From contig CAYLYP010000010.1 in NCBI GenBank assembly GCA_964387795.1, positions 1-64,000 on the forward strand: a DNA stretch of 64,000 bases, read 5' to 3'. The position numbers were made by a program, and so were the translations under genes. Below, one piece after another: positions 7,012-17,238 of this stretch. This DNA comes from CAYLYP01 sp964387795 (GTDB taxonomy: Bacteria; Bacteroidota; Bacteroidia; Bacteroidales; UBA7960). Positions within the stretch are counted from its first letter, which is position 1; each line of letters starts with the position of its first letter. The notes beneath the pieces were generated by a model, which was not told the DNA's origin, did no database searches, and worked only from the letters and a program-made list of their open reading frames with translations.

Positions 7012-10000
7012 ATGAGCCGAAATTATATTGTAGTTTTTTTCGTGATGCTGATTTGTGGGATGCAGGGCATATTGCAAGCCCAGAAGACCGCAATCTTTGA
7101 TCAGCCTGAAGCAGATTATCGTACTGCGCTTGAGTTGTTTAACAAGCAAAAATATGCTGCGGCCAGGCAATTGTTCGAACAGGTGATAGAAAAAATTGAA
7201 AACCCCCATTCTGATGTAAGGGTAAATGCAACTTATTACAGGGCAGCATGTGCCGTTGAATTATTTCATCCTGATGCTGAAAGCCTTATGGTAGCATTTA
7301 TTGATCAATACCCTATGCATGCCAAAAGAGGGATGGCATTTTTCCAGATGGGAAACCTTCAGTATCGAAAAAAGAAATATGAAGAATCAGCCCATTGGTA
7401 TTCGAAGGTTGATCTTTTTGACTTAAGCACGGATGAAAAGGCAGAGTATTATTTCAAGCTTGGCTATTCTTATTTTATGGAGGACAGCTTTGAACTTGCC
7501 AAGCGTAATTTTTATGAAATAAAGGACAAATCATCTAAGTTTTATCCTGCAGCTTCTTATTATTACGGACACATCTCTTACCAGGAGGGCAATTATGAAA
7601 CAGCCCTTATGTATTTTAATACCTTAAAAGAGGACGAGAACTTTGGTCCAATAGTGCCCTATTATATTTCCCATATCCTTTATCTTCAGGGAAAGTATGA
7701 TGAGTTGCTTGCTTATGCCCCTTCATTGCTTGAGCAGAAGGAGTCAAAAAGGACACCGGAGATAAACAGGTTGATAGGAGAGGCCTATTTTCAAAAAGGG
7801 GAATTTGATAAATCCCTAAGCCACCTGGAGGCTTATTTTAAAGAAAACAGTTCAAAGGCAGGCCGAAAGGATTATTATCAGTTGGGCTATGCTTATTATG
7901 TTGCAGGCGATTATGCCAAGGCAGTTCCTAACCTTCAAAAGGCAGCAGGTGAGCAGGATACCCTGGGACAGAACGCATCCTACCATCTTGCAGATGCCTA
8001 TGTGAAGACCAATCAAAAGCTATATGCCCGCAATGCATTTCTGGCCGTATATAAGATGGATTTTGACCCATCCTTAAAACAGGATGCATTGTTCAATTAT
8101 GCTAAACTGTCGTATGAACTGAGCTATAACCCTTTTAATGAAGCAATCATTGCTTTTCAGAAATACATTAACGATTATCCCGATTCCCCAAGGCTTGGTG
8201 AAGCTTATGGCTATCTGATAGACTTGTACCTTACCACAAAAAACTACAAGGATGCTTATGAAAGCCTTGAAAAGGCAGGCTTGAAAGATCAGCGCCTGAA
8301 GGAAGCCTATCAAAGGATTGCATTTTACAGAGGTGTAGAGTTGTTCAACAATGGCGATTTCAGCAATGCAGCAGATTTATTTGATAAATCGATAAGCCAG
8401 CCTGTGAATGATGGTTTAAAAGCACAGGCTTTATATTGGAAGGGCGAAGCCTTATACAGGATGAACGAGTTTCAGAAATCAATTCAGTCCCAAAACTTGT
8501 TTTTGTTAAGTGCAGGGGCTTATAGCCAGCCTTTTTATAACCGGGCACATTATAACATTGGTTATTCATATTTTAAGCTGAAAAACTATCCACAGGCAAT
8601 CGTATCCTTTAGGAAATTTGTGCTTGACAAACATGAAGATGCAAAGCTTGTCAATGATGCTTATCTGAGGATTGGTGACAGCTATTTCATTACCAAAGAG
8701 TATGATAATGCAGTAACATATTATGACCTTGCTATAAAAGCCGGGTTGCTGGATGCAGATTATGCATATTTTCAAAAATCCTTATCACTAGGTGTTACAG
8801 GTAAGTTTGAATCAAAAATAGCAAGCCTTTCAAGCCTTTTAAACCATTATCCCCAATCAGCCTATGCTGCTGATGCCAAATATGAGATTGCCAATGCCTA
8901 TATGGTATTGGACAATAGTGCCAGGGCATTGGATTATTATGACAAGATAGTAAAGGAACACCCAAACAGCAGTTATGTAAAGAGTGCCCAGTTGAAATCA
9001 GGGCTTGTTTATTATAACAACAACGAAGACCAGAAGGCATTGGAGATATTCAAAGGAGTTGTAAGCAAGTATCCGGGAACCCCGGAATCGCAGGAAGCAC
9101 TTGTTACCATTAAAAACATCTATGTTGGGATGGATAGGGTAGATGAGTTTTTTACATATACCCAAAGCATAGGTTTTGCTAATGTATCACAATCACAGCA
9201 GGATTCAATTACATATACAGCAGCCGAGAACAGGTATCTGAGTGGGGATTGTGAGAATGCAATTAAAAGCTTTGGCTCATATATCGACAGGTTTCCAAAT
9301 GGAATTTTTGCAGTGAATGCCAATTTCTATAAGGCAGAATGTGAATACAGGGCAAATATGTTTGAAAAGGCACTGACAGGCTATGAATTTGTAATTTCAG
9401 CCCCAAAGTCAAAGTTCACCGAGAACTCTTTATCAAGGGCAGCAGTCATCAATTTTAAGCTGAAAAACTATGATGCCGCATTAAACCAATACAACCAACT
9501 GGAACAACAGGCGGAGTTTAAGAACAACCTTATGGAGGCCCGTGCAGGACAGATGCGTTGTAATTATTATCTGATGAGGTATCCGTTGGCAATGGAGAAA
9601 TCGAGGAAAGTCCTGACGATGGAGAAGGTATCGAACGAAATGAAACAGGAGGCCAATCTCATTATAGGTAAATCAGCTATTGAAACAGATAGTATTGAAT
9701 TGGCAAAGTTTTCGTTAGAGCAGGTTTCAAAGATCAGTATAAATGAATTTGCAGCCGAGGCCAGATATTATCTTGCACTCATTGAGTTTAAAAAGGGCAA
9801 TTATAAAAAGAGCGAGGAGCTGATATTTAAGTTCATAAACGAAATGAATGCTTATGATTACTGGCTTGCAAAGACTTTTATCCTGCTGGCAGATAACTAT
9901 CTGGCAATAGGGAATACATTCCAGGCCAAACATACCCTTCAGAGCATCATAGACAACTATGATGGCCCGGAACTGGGTGAGATAGCAAGGAAAAAGATGG

Positions 10001-10107
10001 AGGACATCATCAGGATGGAACGTGACCAGGAGCAACAGCGTTCAAAGGAACAGATTGAGGTTGATTTTGGTAAAACCCCCACACCCAATTCTTCGCTTTT
10101 TGAATAA
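7012..10107 (+). CDS. Large periplasmic TPR-repeat protein
   Basis: The 1031-residue product has a signal peptide ending in ILQAQ (about residue 24) and is otherwise built from tetratricopeptide-like helical pairs such as ALELFNKQKYAAARQLFEQV and ALDYYDKIVKEHPNSSYVKS, including YbgF/BamD-style spacing with hallmark P residues (YPDSP, HPNSS, YPGTP). The last 25 residues are charged. Such proteins are scaffolds for envelope complexes. It lies 29 nt upstream of an outer-membrane barrel gene on the same strand, so the two are probably one operon and may act together. The specific complex is not known. Confidence 0.85.
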   Translation: MSRNYIVVFFVMLICGMQGILQAQKTAIFDQPEADYRTALELFNKQKYAAARQLFEQVIEKIENPHSDVRVNATYYRAACAVELFHPDAESLMVAFIDQYPMHAKRGMAFFQMGNLQYRKKKYEESAHWYSKVDLFDLSTDEKAEYYFKLGYSYFMEDSFELAKRNFYEIKDKSSKFYPAASYYYGHISYQEGNYETALMYFNTLKEDENFGPIVPYYISHILYLQGKYDELLAYAPSLLEQKESKRTPEINRLIGEAYFQKGEFDKSLSHLEAYFKENSSKAGRKDYYQLGYAYYVAGDYAKAVPNLQKAAGEQDTLGQNASYHLADAYVKTNQKLYARNAFLAVYKMDFDPSLKQDALFNYAKLSYELSYNPFNEAIIAFQKYINDYPDSPRLGEAYGYLIDLYLTTKNYKDAYESLEKAGLKDQRLKEAYQRIAFYRGVELFNNGDFSNAADLFDKSISQPVNDGLKAQALYWKGEALYRMNEFQKSIQSQNLFLLSAGAYSQPFYNRAHYNIGYSYFKLKNYPQAIVSFRKFVLDKHEDAKLVNDAYLRIGDSYFITKEYDNAVTYYDLAIKAGLLDADYAYFQKSLSLGVTGKFESKIASLSSLLNHYPQSAYAADAKYEIANAYMVLDNSARALDYYDKIVKEHPNSSYVKSAQLKSGLVYYNNNEDQKALEIFKGVVSKYPGTPESQEALVTIKNIYVGMDRVDEFFTYTQSIGFANVSQSQQDSITYTAAENRYLSGDCENAIKSFGSYIDRFPNGIFAVNANFYKAECEYRANMFEKALTGYEFVISAPKSKFTENSLSRAAVINFKLKNYDAALNQYNQLEQQAEFKNNLMEARAGQMRCNYYLMRYPLAMEKSRKVLTMEKVSNEMKQEANLIIGKSAIETDSIELAKFSLEQVSKISINEFAAEARYYLALIEFKKGNYKKSEELIFKFINEMNAYDYWLAKTFILLADNYLAIGNTFQAKHTLQSIIDNYDGPELGEIARKKMEDIIRMERDQEQQRSKEQIEVDFGKTPTPNSSLFE

Positions 10108-10136
10108 CAATATTGAGAACCTTATAACAACGAAAT

Positions 10137-11891
10137 ATGCAATACAAATTTTGTTTCAGGTTAATGATTATAGTGCTGGTGGTTTTTGTTACAGGAACTA
10201 CAAAAATCAAGGCACAGGAGGGGATGAACTTTGAAGAGATCAGGGTAATAGCCCCTTATGAACCCACCATCTCGGATGCTTTTAAGATTTTGCATAATCC
10301 AGCTATCCCGGATACTATTATCCCTGCCCGTAACCTTGAGTTTAATATCACACCCAGGCTCCATTCAACACATTTTGATGTTGATCCCTTAAACCCTGCA
10401 CGTATGAAAGGCGAGCCCCTTACAAAGCTTTACAGGGGATTTGTGAAAGGGGGATTGGGCACAGGGATTATGCCTTATGGTGAGGTGTTTTTTTCCAATT
10501 TAAGGTCAAATAGTATGATGTACCAGATGAGGGCACAGCACCTTTCATCAGGAAGCAATATTGGAGGATTTGGCAATAGTGCTTTTAGCGATAACCTTAT
10601 TGAGATTAATGGAAAGAAATTCTTTGAGAAGACCAGCCTGAGCGGGGGATTGTTTTATAAAAGAAATGTGGTACACTATTATGGGTACCAAAGTGATAGC
10701 CTTACCTCAAATCCTTTGATAGCCGAGTATCTTGAAAATCTAGGCAAAGATGATATCCGACAAAGATACCAGACTGTTGGGGGACAGATTGGTTTTGGAA
10801 GTTCACACCTTGATTCCTCTAAGGTAATGCACAATTCCATCCTAGAGTATTCTTATTCGGATAACCTTGGATTGCCAGATGATTATGGCATAGATCCCGG
10901 AAATATAAGGGAGCATTTTTTTGGATATGATGGAAAGATAGGCTTTTTGTTGCCACCAGATCCATTTGGTTTTGCAGAAAAACAATATTTTACCGGGGAA
11001 GTAAAAACCCATTTGTATAACCATCATTTCCCATTTGATTCGCTGGCTTATACCACCGGTATTGTGAGCCTGAAACCCCAATTATCATCACAGTATAAGG
11101 ATTTCAGGTTTACAATAGGCCTTGATATAAGCATTGAAGCTGATACAACAAGCTATATGCACTTTTATCCATTGGCTTATGTTGAAGCTAACCTGATAGA
11201 TAAGGTTTTAGTAGCTTATGGAGGTATTAAAGGATCATTGGACAGAAATTCGTTCAGGAGCCTGAGCGAAGAAAACCCATTTGTGAATGAAAACCTTAAC
11301 CTTGGTTTCAGTAACAAAAGGGTAGAATTAAGTGGCGGCTTCAAAGGCTCTGTAAGCTCTTATGTGGCATATAACCTACAGGTAATTAATTCGGTAGTAG
11401 ATAAATATGCGTTTTTTGTAACAGATACCTCAAGTATCCTGGGGAATGAATATACAACCGTATTTGATAATGTAAATATTTTCCAACTCAGGGGAGAGAT
11501 ATCATCCCAGATACGTGAAAGGTTTAATATACGCCTGTGTGCCGATTATTATAAGTTCACAATGGAAAATGAACTGGAAGCATGGCATCGCCCGCCACTT
11601 GAAATTACTTTGGGGGTGATGTATAACATGAGGGATAAGATAATCCTTCGTGCAGATGTTTTTGCAAGGAACTCATCTTATGGGAAAGCTTATGATGATG
11701 CTGGCCAGGTAGTGGCCAAAAAGATCCATGGTTTTCATGTGGATGCCAACCTGGGGATAGAATACCGCTATACCAAGAAGCTTGGGGCATTCCTGAACCT
11801 GTATAATGTTCAAAACCAATCATATTACCGTTGGCTAAACTATCCGGGTTATAAGTTTAACTTTATGGGTGGTATAAGTTATAGTTTTTAG
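10137..11891 (+). CDS. Outer-membrane beta-barrel protein (TonB-dependent-receptor-like)
   Basis: The 584-residue product has a signal peptide (MQYKFCFRLMIIVLVVFVTG ... KAQ) and then EEIRVIAPYEPTISDAFKI, a segment resembling the entry to a TonB-receptor plug, followed by alternating aromatic beta strands and a C-terminal strand ending in GISYSF. It is shorter than a normal TonB receptor and has no clear complete plug, so a non-transport barrel is also possible. It follows the TPR gene closely, and a strong terminator follows it. Confidence 0.75.
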   Translation: MQYKFCFRLMIIVLVVFVTGTTKIKAQEGMNFEEIRVIAPYEPTISDAFKILHNPAIPDTIIPARNLEFNITPRLHSTHFDVDPLNPARMKGEPLTKLYRGFVKGGLGTGIMPYGEVFFSNLRSNSMMYQMRAQHLSSGSNIGGFGNSAFSDNLIEINGKKFFEKTSLSGGLFYKRNVVHYYGYQSDSLTSNPLIAEYLENLGKDDIRQRYQTVGGQIGFGSSHLDSSKVMHNSILEYSYSDNLGLPDDYGIDPGNIREHFFGYDGKIGFLLPPDPFGFAEKQYFTGEVKTHLYNHHFPFDSLAYTTGIVSLKPQLSSQYKDFRFTIGLDISIEADTTSYMHFYPLAYVEANLIDKVLVAYGGIKGSLDRNSFRSLSEENPFVNENLNLGFSNKRVELSGGFKGSVSSYVAYNLQVINSVVDKYAFFVTDTSSILGNEYTTVFDNVNIFQLRGEISSQIRERFNIRLCADYYKFTMENELEAWHRPPLEITLGVMYNMRDKIILRADVFARNSSYGKAYDDAGQVVAKKIHGFHVDANLGIEYRYTKKLGAFLNLYNVQNQSYYRWLNYPGYKFNFMGGISYSF

Positions 11892-11934
11892 ACAAAAAAC
11901 AAGCCCAGACAGGCTTTCACCAGATACGATTTTT

Positions 11935-11987
11935 AACCGTGGAATGTTAATAAAATCCTTGATTTTGTTAATATTCCACGGTTTTTT
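11935..11987 (+). terminator. Rho-independent terminator after the TPR/barrel operon
   Basis: AACCGTGGAAT (11935-11945) pairs with ATTCCACGGTT (11973-11983), with additional inner pairing of GTTAATAAAATC with GATTTTGTTAAT, and is followed by a T run. Confidence 0.85.
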
Positions 11988-12002
11988 ATCAAGAAAAAAT
12001 GT

Positions 12003-12010
12003 TATCTTTG
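12003..12010 (+). promoter_or_regulatory. Putative -7 box of gyrB
   Basis: TATCTTTG matches the Bacteroidota -7 consensus TAnnTTTG and lies 26 nt before the gyrB start. A -33 box is not clear; a T-rich stretch from the upstream terminator lies at the right distance. Confidence 0.5.
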
Positions 12011-12036
12011 CCAGTTATTAAAAATGACCATTACTC

Positions 12037-14001
12037 ATGACAGAAAATAAAAAAGGCATTGAAGCAGCACAAGCCTATGATGCTACAAGTATCCAGGTAT
12101 TAGAAGGCCTGGAGGCAGTTAGGAAACGGCCTGCAATGTATATTGGAGATATTGGGAATAAAGGCTTGCACCACCTTGTTTATGAAGTTGTAGATAACTC
12201 CATTGATGAGGCAATGGCTGGCTACTGTAATAAGATTGATGTTACAATAAATGAAGACAATTCAGTTACAGTAGTAGATAATGGGAGGGGTATCCCGGTT
12301 GACTATCATGAAAAAGAAAAAAGAAGTGCCCTTGAAGTAGTACTAACAGTGCTTCATGCAGGAGGTAAATTTGACAAGGACAGCTATAAAGTATCCGGAG
12401 GTTTGCATGGGGTAGGGGTGTCATGTGTCAATGCATTATCCTCTCACTTAAGGGTTAAAGTATATAAAAACGGAAAAATATATGAACAGGAATATCAGAT
12501 TGGGAAACCTTTATATCCTGTAAAAGAAATTGGGGAAACAGACAAGACAGGTACTGAGGTAAGCTTTTTACCTGATGCATCAATTTTTCAGGTTACAGAG
12601 TATAGCTACGAAATCCTTTCATCAAGGTTAAGGGAGCTGGCATTCTTAAATAAGGGTATTTCTCTTACTTTGACAGATAAAAGAGAACTGGATAAGAATG
12701 GGAACCCAATGAATGAGACATTCTTTTCAAAAGAGGGTCTTAAAGAGTTTGTGAGTTACCTTGATAATACCAGGGAAAAGCTCATCGAAGAAGCAATATA
12801 CATGGAGGGTGAAAAGGTTGGTATCCCTGTTGAGGTGAGCATGCAATATAATAGCTCATTTGCCGAAAACGTCCATTCTTATGTAAATAATATCAATACC
12901 CATGAAGGAGGTACCCACCTGGCAGGCTTTCGTCGTGGGCTTACCCGTACATTAAAAGCGTATGCTGATAAATCGGGCATGCTTACCAAGCTGAAGTTTG
13001 ATATTAATGGGGATGATTTCCGTGAAGGATTGACTGCAGTGATATCTGTAAAAGTTCAGGAACCACAGTTTGAAGGTCAGACAAAGACCAAACTAGGCAA
13101 CAGCGAAGTGGCAGGGGCTGTTGACCAGGCAGTAAGCGAGATGTTGACTAATTATCTTGAGGAACATCCAAAGGAAGCAAAAACGATAGTAAACAAGGTT
13201 ATCTTAGCTGCTACTGCCCGCCATGCTGCCCGTAAGGCACGTGAACTTGTACAACGTAAGAGCGTCCTTTCTTCAACTGGTTTGCCCGGTAAACTGGCCG
13301 ATTGCTCTGAAAGAAATGCTGAAAAATGTGAACTCTTTATTGTTGAGGGAGATTCAGCGGGTGGAACAGCCAAGCAAGGCCGTGACAGACGTTTTCAGGC
13401 TATTTTGCCTTTAAGGGGGAAAATCCTAAATGTTGAAAAAGCAATGCCCCATAAAATCCTTGATAACGAAGAGATAAAAAATATCTATACCGCCTTGGGG
13501 ATTACCATTGGAACAGAAGAAGATACAAAAGCATTGAACCTTGATAAACTCCGATACCATAAAGTGGTTATCATGACGGATGCTGATGTTGATGGTAGCC
13601 ATATCGCGACCCTTATCCTTACTTTCTTCTTTAGGTATATGCGCGAACTGATTGAAAAAGGCTGTGTATATATTGCTACCCCTCCCTTATATCTTATCAA
13701 ACGGGGTAAAGATGAACGTTATTGCTGGACAGAAGAGGAGCGTAAACTCATAGTTGAAGAGTTTGCAAGAGGAGGTAAAGAAAGTAATGTCCATGTTCAG
13801 AGGTATAAAGGTTTGGGAGAGATGAATGCTGAACAGTTGTGGACAACAACAATGAACCCTGAGCTTAGGTTACTACGCCAGGTTGACATAGATAATGCAG
13901 CAGAAGCAGATAGGACTTTTTCTATGCTGATGGGCGATGAAGTACCTCCCCGTAGGGAATTTATTGAACGAAATGCAAAATATGCACGTATAGATGCATA
14001 G
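12037..14001 (+). CDS. gyrB: DNA gyrase subunit B
   Basis: The 654-residue product carries the GHKL ATPase signatures (YEVVDNSIDEAMAG, VDNGRGIPV, GGLHGVGVSCVNALS), the transducer domain, the TOPRIM residues (EGDSAGGTAKQGRDR, MTDADVDGSHI) and the C-terminal RYKGLGEMNAEQLW motif. It is the ATP-consuming half of gyrase, which introduces negative supercoils with GyrA. The length is normal for the short GyrB form that lacks the enterobacterial insertion. It is transcribed alone, between two terminators. Confidence 0.97.
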   Translation: MTENKKGIEAAQAYDATSIQVLEGLEAVRKRPAMYIGDIGNKGLHHLVYEVVDNSIDEAMAGYCNKIDVTINEDNSVTVVDNGRGIPVDYHEKEKRSALEVVLTVLHAGGKFDKDSYKVSGGLHGVGVSCVNALSSHLRVKVYKNGKIYEQEYQIGKPLYPVKEIGETDKTGTEVSFLPDASIFQVTEYSYEILSSRLRELAFLNKGISLTLTDKRELDKNGNPMNETFFSKEGLKEFVSYLDNTREKLIEEAIYMEGEKVGIPVEVSMQYNSSFAENVHSYVNNINTHEGGTHLAGFRRGLTRTLKAYADKSGMLTKLKFDINGDDFREGLTAVISVKVQEPQFEGQTKTKLGNSEVAGAVDQAVSEMLTNYLEEHPKEAKTIVNKVILAATARHAARKARELVQRKSVLSSTGLPGKLADCSERNAEKCELFIVEGDSAGGTAKQGRDRRFQAILPLRGKILNVEKAMPHKILDNEEIKNIYTALGITIGTEEDTKALNLDKLRYHKVVIMTDADVDGSHIATLILTFFFRYMRELIEKGCVYIATPPLYLIKRGKDERYCWTEEERKLIVEEFARGGKESNVHVQRYKGLGEMNAEQLWTTTMNPELRLLRQVDIDNAAEADRTFSMLMGDEVPPRREFIERNAKYARIDA

Positions 14002-14011
14002 GGCAATAGAT

Positions 14012-14047
14012 AAAAAAAAGAGGGCACTAAGATGCCCTCTTTTTTTT
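14012..14047. terminator. Bidirectional terminator between gyrB and the SNF2 helicase
   Basis: AGAGGGCA and TGCCCTCT form a stem with loop CTAAGA, flanked by an A run on the left and a T run on the right. It can serve both convergent genes; the SNF2 stop codon lies in the T run. Confidence 0.9.
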
Positions 14048-17000
14048 ATTCAAGAAGTTCTTTTATCTCATCCATTGAAAGGGATTTAAAAAACTGGCTT
14101 TCGGAAATTAAAACACCTGCCAGAAGGCTCTTTCGCTCCTGTAGCTTTAAAATCTTTTCTTCTACCGTATCCAGGGTGATGTATTTATAAGCCATTACGT
14201 TTTTCTTCTGCCCGATACGATGTGCCCTGGCAATAGCCTGGTTTTCAACAGCAGGATTAAACCATGGGTCAAGGATAAAAACATAGTCGGCTTCGGTGAG
14301 GTTAATTCCTGTTCCACCTGCTTTTATTGAAATAAGAAAGAATTTTGTTTCAGGGTCATTTTGAAACTGGTTGATTTGTTTTAACCTGTCCTCAGGTTTT
14401 ACACTACCTGTCAACCATGAATACTTTAAACTATAATCGTCCAGAAAGTTGGCAAAAAGCTTCAGGTGTTTAACAAAATTACTGAATATGATAACTTTGT
14501 GCCCTTCTTTGTAAAGGTTTTCCATATTCATCACCACATCCATAAACTTCCCTGATTCAAATTCGGCATTTTGGGCATACATTGAAGGATGAGATGCAAT
14601 AAGCCTTAATTGTGTCAATGCTTTAAATACATGCTGGTATATCGTATTGTTTGGGGCTTTTCCTTCCGTATTGTCAATAATAAAATTCCTGAGCTCAGAT
14701 TTTTTTTCTTCATATAATGACCTTTGAGCTTCAGTCATTTCACAGAACTGTGTTTGTATTGATAGTTCAGGAAGGTCTTTTGCTACCTGCGATTTGGTGC
14801 GCCTTAAGATAAAAGGGGAGATGAGGGTATTAAGTTTTTCGATATGATATGAGCTGTTTTGGCGTTCAATGGGGACAAGGAACTTTTCTTTAAAAAAACT
14901 ATAGCCTCCCAATAGCTCAGGATTGATGATATTGAACAAGCTCCAGAGATCGGAAAGTGAATTTTCAATGGGTGTGCCTGTAAGTGCAAGTTTATGTTTT
15001 GCCTGAATTTGTTTTGCGGCATGAAAACCAATGGAGTCAGGGTTTTTTATTAACTGGCTTTCATCTAAGATCAAATAATGAAATAAAAAAGAGGAAAGGG
15101 TATCCACTTCTGATCTTAATGTGCCGTAGGTTGTAATAACCAGGTCGTAATGCTTAAAGTTATGAGGGTTTATTTTCCTTTGTTTGCCATGGAAGATATA
15201 GAATTTAAGCTGAGGGGCAAACTTAAGGATTTCGTTTTGCCAGTTAAAAATTAATGAAGTAGGGGCAACAATTAGTGATGTTTGAATTGAGAGAGGGATT
15301 TCAACTTTAGCCTCGCTAAATAGGTCAAGCTGTCCGCAAGTTGTATGGTATGTATTCTCCTGCGTGTTTGATATACTATCTTTTATTGATTTTTCTTTTT
15401 GGGCAACAAGAATTGCAAGCGTCTGAAGGGTTTTCCCCAATCCCATATCATCGGCAAGGCAACCACCAAATTTGTTTTCATGAAGCAAAGAAAGCCATTG
15501 GAAACCCTGATTCTGGTATGGCCTCATGATTTTAATCAATGACTCCGGGGCTTGATTATTGAAATTTTCCGGGTTTTTGATTTTTGAAATAAAACCTTCA
15601 AACTGCTTTTCCGAGCTTTCATCAATTTTTTCAAGTATGGAATAATGAAGCTTTCCCACCTGGATTGTATCTTCACCCGTTGGTTTAGAGAACAGTAAAA
15701 GGTTGTCATATTTAGAAAACCATTCAGTGGGGATGATAAAAACGCTGTCGTCAGGGAGTTTGTATTCCCTGATATTATTAAGGATATGACGTTTTAATGC
15801 AAGAAAAGGGATAGAGAAATCCCCAATCCTGATGACAGCTTTGATGTCAAACCAGTCGGGTTGACTAACCATAGCCAATTGGAGGCTTGGTCTTTCGAAC
15901 CTGATAAGCGATTCCAGGCTTTGTTCTATTTTAATGCCCTGGTTTAATAAGTCTTCATAATGCTCAATAATCCATTCCAGACTAATAATCCTTTTATCAA
16001 GCTCCCCGTTTTTTTCATCCGGAACTTCGATGGCAGGGATATATGCAGAGCCGCTTTTGTTTATTAAACCTATACTAAGGATTTGATCAATAATTATCTT
16101 TTCTGCCGGTATGTTCCTTATTACCTTAACAAAACAATAATCATTGTCTGTGATTTGAAGCTTAACCCTGTTGGGTTTTGGGTCATTTGCTAAAAATCGG
16201 GTTTGCCCCTGGTATTCAAAACCAAGCACAAAAATATAATCGTTTTGCCAGTCTTTTTCAAGTTTGATAATTGGGACAGGAAGTTCATGGACTTCTTTAA
16301 GGTCGAAACCTGTTGCATTTACAGGGAAGTTTTTTACTACTTTCTGGATGAATTTAATAAAGTAATCTTTCTCAGTTCGTTTGGGTATGCTGATGTGTTG
16401 TTTCTCAAGGAAAGGCTTGATTTTTTGGCCATTGAAGTTTTCTTCGGGGCTTATATTTTCAAAGCGGATGATAGCATGGTTATGAACCAGGATGCATGGA
16501 TTGTTGGCAAGGATAACTGTGCCCTCCGACTGAAGGTTTATTGCCTTGTCATTATAAAAGACTTTTAGTGAGTACCTGCTTTCCAGTTCTTCTTTTTCAA
16601 AGTAAAATACAGGGTTGCCCCAGCCATTAAGGACAAAAAAAGGTTCTTCTTCAATGCGGGCATGCATATCGCCATGCCGGTGCAAAGGGTAATTGTTTTC
16701 AAGAAGGATATCTGTTATTTTTTTTAACCTTGCATCAATGTAAGGGCGTATATGTTTTTCAATAAAATCTTTCTCTAATTCTTTAAAATAATCTTTCGGG
16801 GCTTTTTTCTCCTTGCTGAATTTTTTAATCAGGACTTTGTCATCATATTCCTCAATCAGGGAAATTATCTGTCGGGCAAAAGCAGGTATTTCAGGAAAAG
16901 TATCATTTAGTTCAAAAGATTTTAGCCTTTTAAAATCATATTGAAATAAGCCAGTATTGGTTACATTAACCTCATAAGCATCAATGAAATAACCCAATAC

Positions 17001-17075
17001 CGGTGAATACGAAAACGTAAAAACCAATTGTGATAATTGTTGACCTTGTTTGTTGCTTATAGGCTCGTATTTCAT
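14046..17075 (-). CDS. SNF2-family DEAD/DEAH helicase
   Basis: The 1009-residue product has about 530 N-terminal residues of weakly conserved sequence and then a full SWI2/SNF2 ATPase: Walker A DDMGLGKTLQTLA (about 545), LIVAPTSLIFNW, the DESQ box (LILDESQLIKN, about 672), LTGTPIENSLSDLWSLF and ILRRTKSQVAKDLPEL. Helicase C-terminal motifs are IFSNFVKHL, ISIKAGGTGINL and ARAHRIGQ (about 950). Such proteins translocate on double-stranded DNA and remodel bound proteins, often RNA polymerase. There is no SWIM zinc finger and no methyltransferase or nuclease neighbour, so a defence role is not indicated. Confidence 0.93.
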   Translation of the reverse strand: MKYEPISNKQGQQLSQLVFTFSYSPVLGYFIDAYEVNVTNTGLFQYDFKRLKSFELNDTFPEIPAFARQIISLIEEYDDKVLIKKFSKEKKAPKDYFKELEKDFIEKHIRPYIDARLKKITDILLENNYPLHRHGDMHARIEEEPFFVLNGWGNPVFYFEKEELESRYSLKVFYNDKAINLQSEGTVILANNPCILVHNHAIIRFENISPEENFNGQKIKPFLEKQHISIPKRTEKDYFIKFIQKVVKNFPVNATGFDLKEVHELPVPIIKLEKDWQNDYIFVLGFEYQGQTRFLANDPKPNRVKLQITDNDYCFVKVIRNIPAEKIIIDQILSIGLINKSGSAYIPAIEVPDEKNGELDKRIISLEWIIEHYEDLLNQGIKIEQSLESLIRFERPSLQLAMVSQPDWFDIKAVIRIGDFSIPFLALKRHILNNIREYKLPDDSVFIIPTEWFSKYDNLLLFSKPTGEDTIQVGKLHYSILEKIDESSEKQFEGFISKIKNPENFNNQAPESLIKIMRPYQNQGFQWLSLLHENKFGGCLADDMGLGKTLQTLAILVAQKEKSIKDSISNTQENTYHTTCGQLDLFSEAKVEIPLSIQTSLIVAPTSLIFNWQNEILKFAPQLKFYIFHGKQRKINPHNFKHYDLVITTYGTLRSEVDTLSSFLFHYLILDESQLIKNPDSIGFHAAKQIQAKHKLALTGTPIENSLSDLWSLFNIINPELLGGYSFFKEKFLVPIERQNSSYHIEKLNTLISPFILRRTKSQVAKDLPELSIQTQFCEMTEAQRSLYEEKKSELRNFIIDNTEGKAPNNTIYQHVFKALTQLRLIASHPSMYAQNAEFESGKFMDVVMNMENLYKEGHKVIIFSNFVKHLKLFANFLDDYSLKYSWLTGSVKPEDRLKQINQFQNDPETKFFLISIKAGGTGINLTEADYVFILDPWFNPAVENQAIARAHRIGQKKNVMAYKYITLDTVEEKILKLQERKSLLAGVLISESQFFKSLSMDEIKELLE

Positions 17076-17238
17076 TGTGAATTTCTAAAACTACAAAAAT
17101 AGCATGGATTATTATTAAAATCAAACCTGATATTTGTGGTCTTTTTTATTCATTCTTTAATTTTTTTTTATAGTGAACCATTGATAGGAGGGCTCATTTT
17201 TTAATGTATTGCCTGAAGAAAAAATCAAATGCAATTGG

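Noticed and set aside
14046..17075. SNF2 helicase as part of a phage-defence system
   Set aside because: Neighbours are gyrB and xerD with no nuclease, methyltransferase or other defence gene; a chromosomal remodelling role is simpler.
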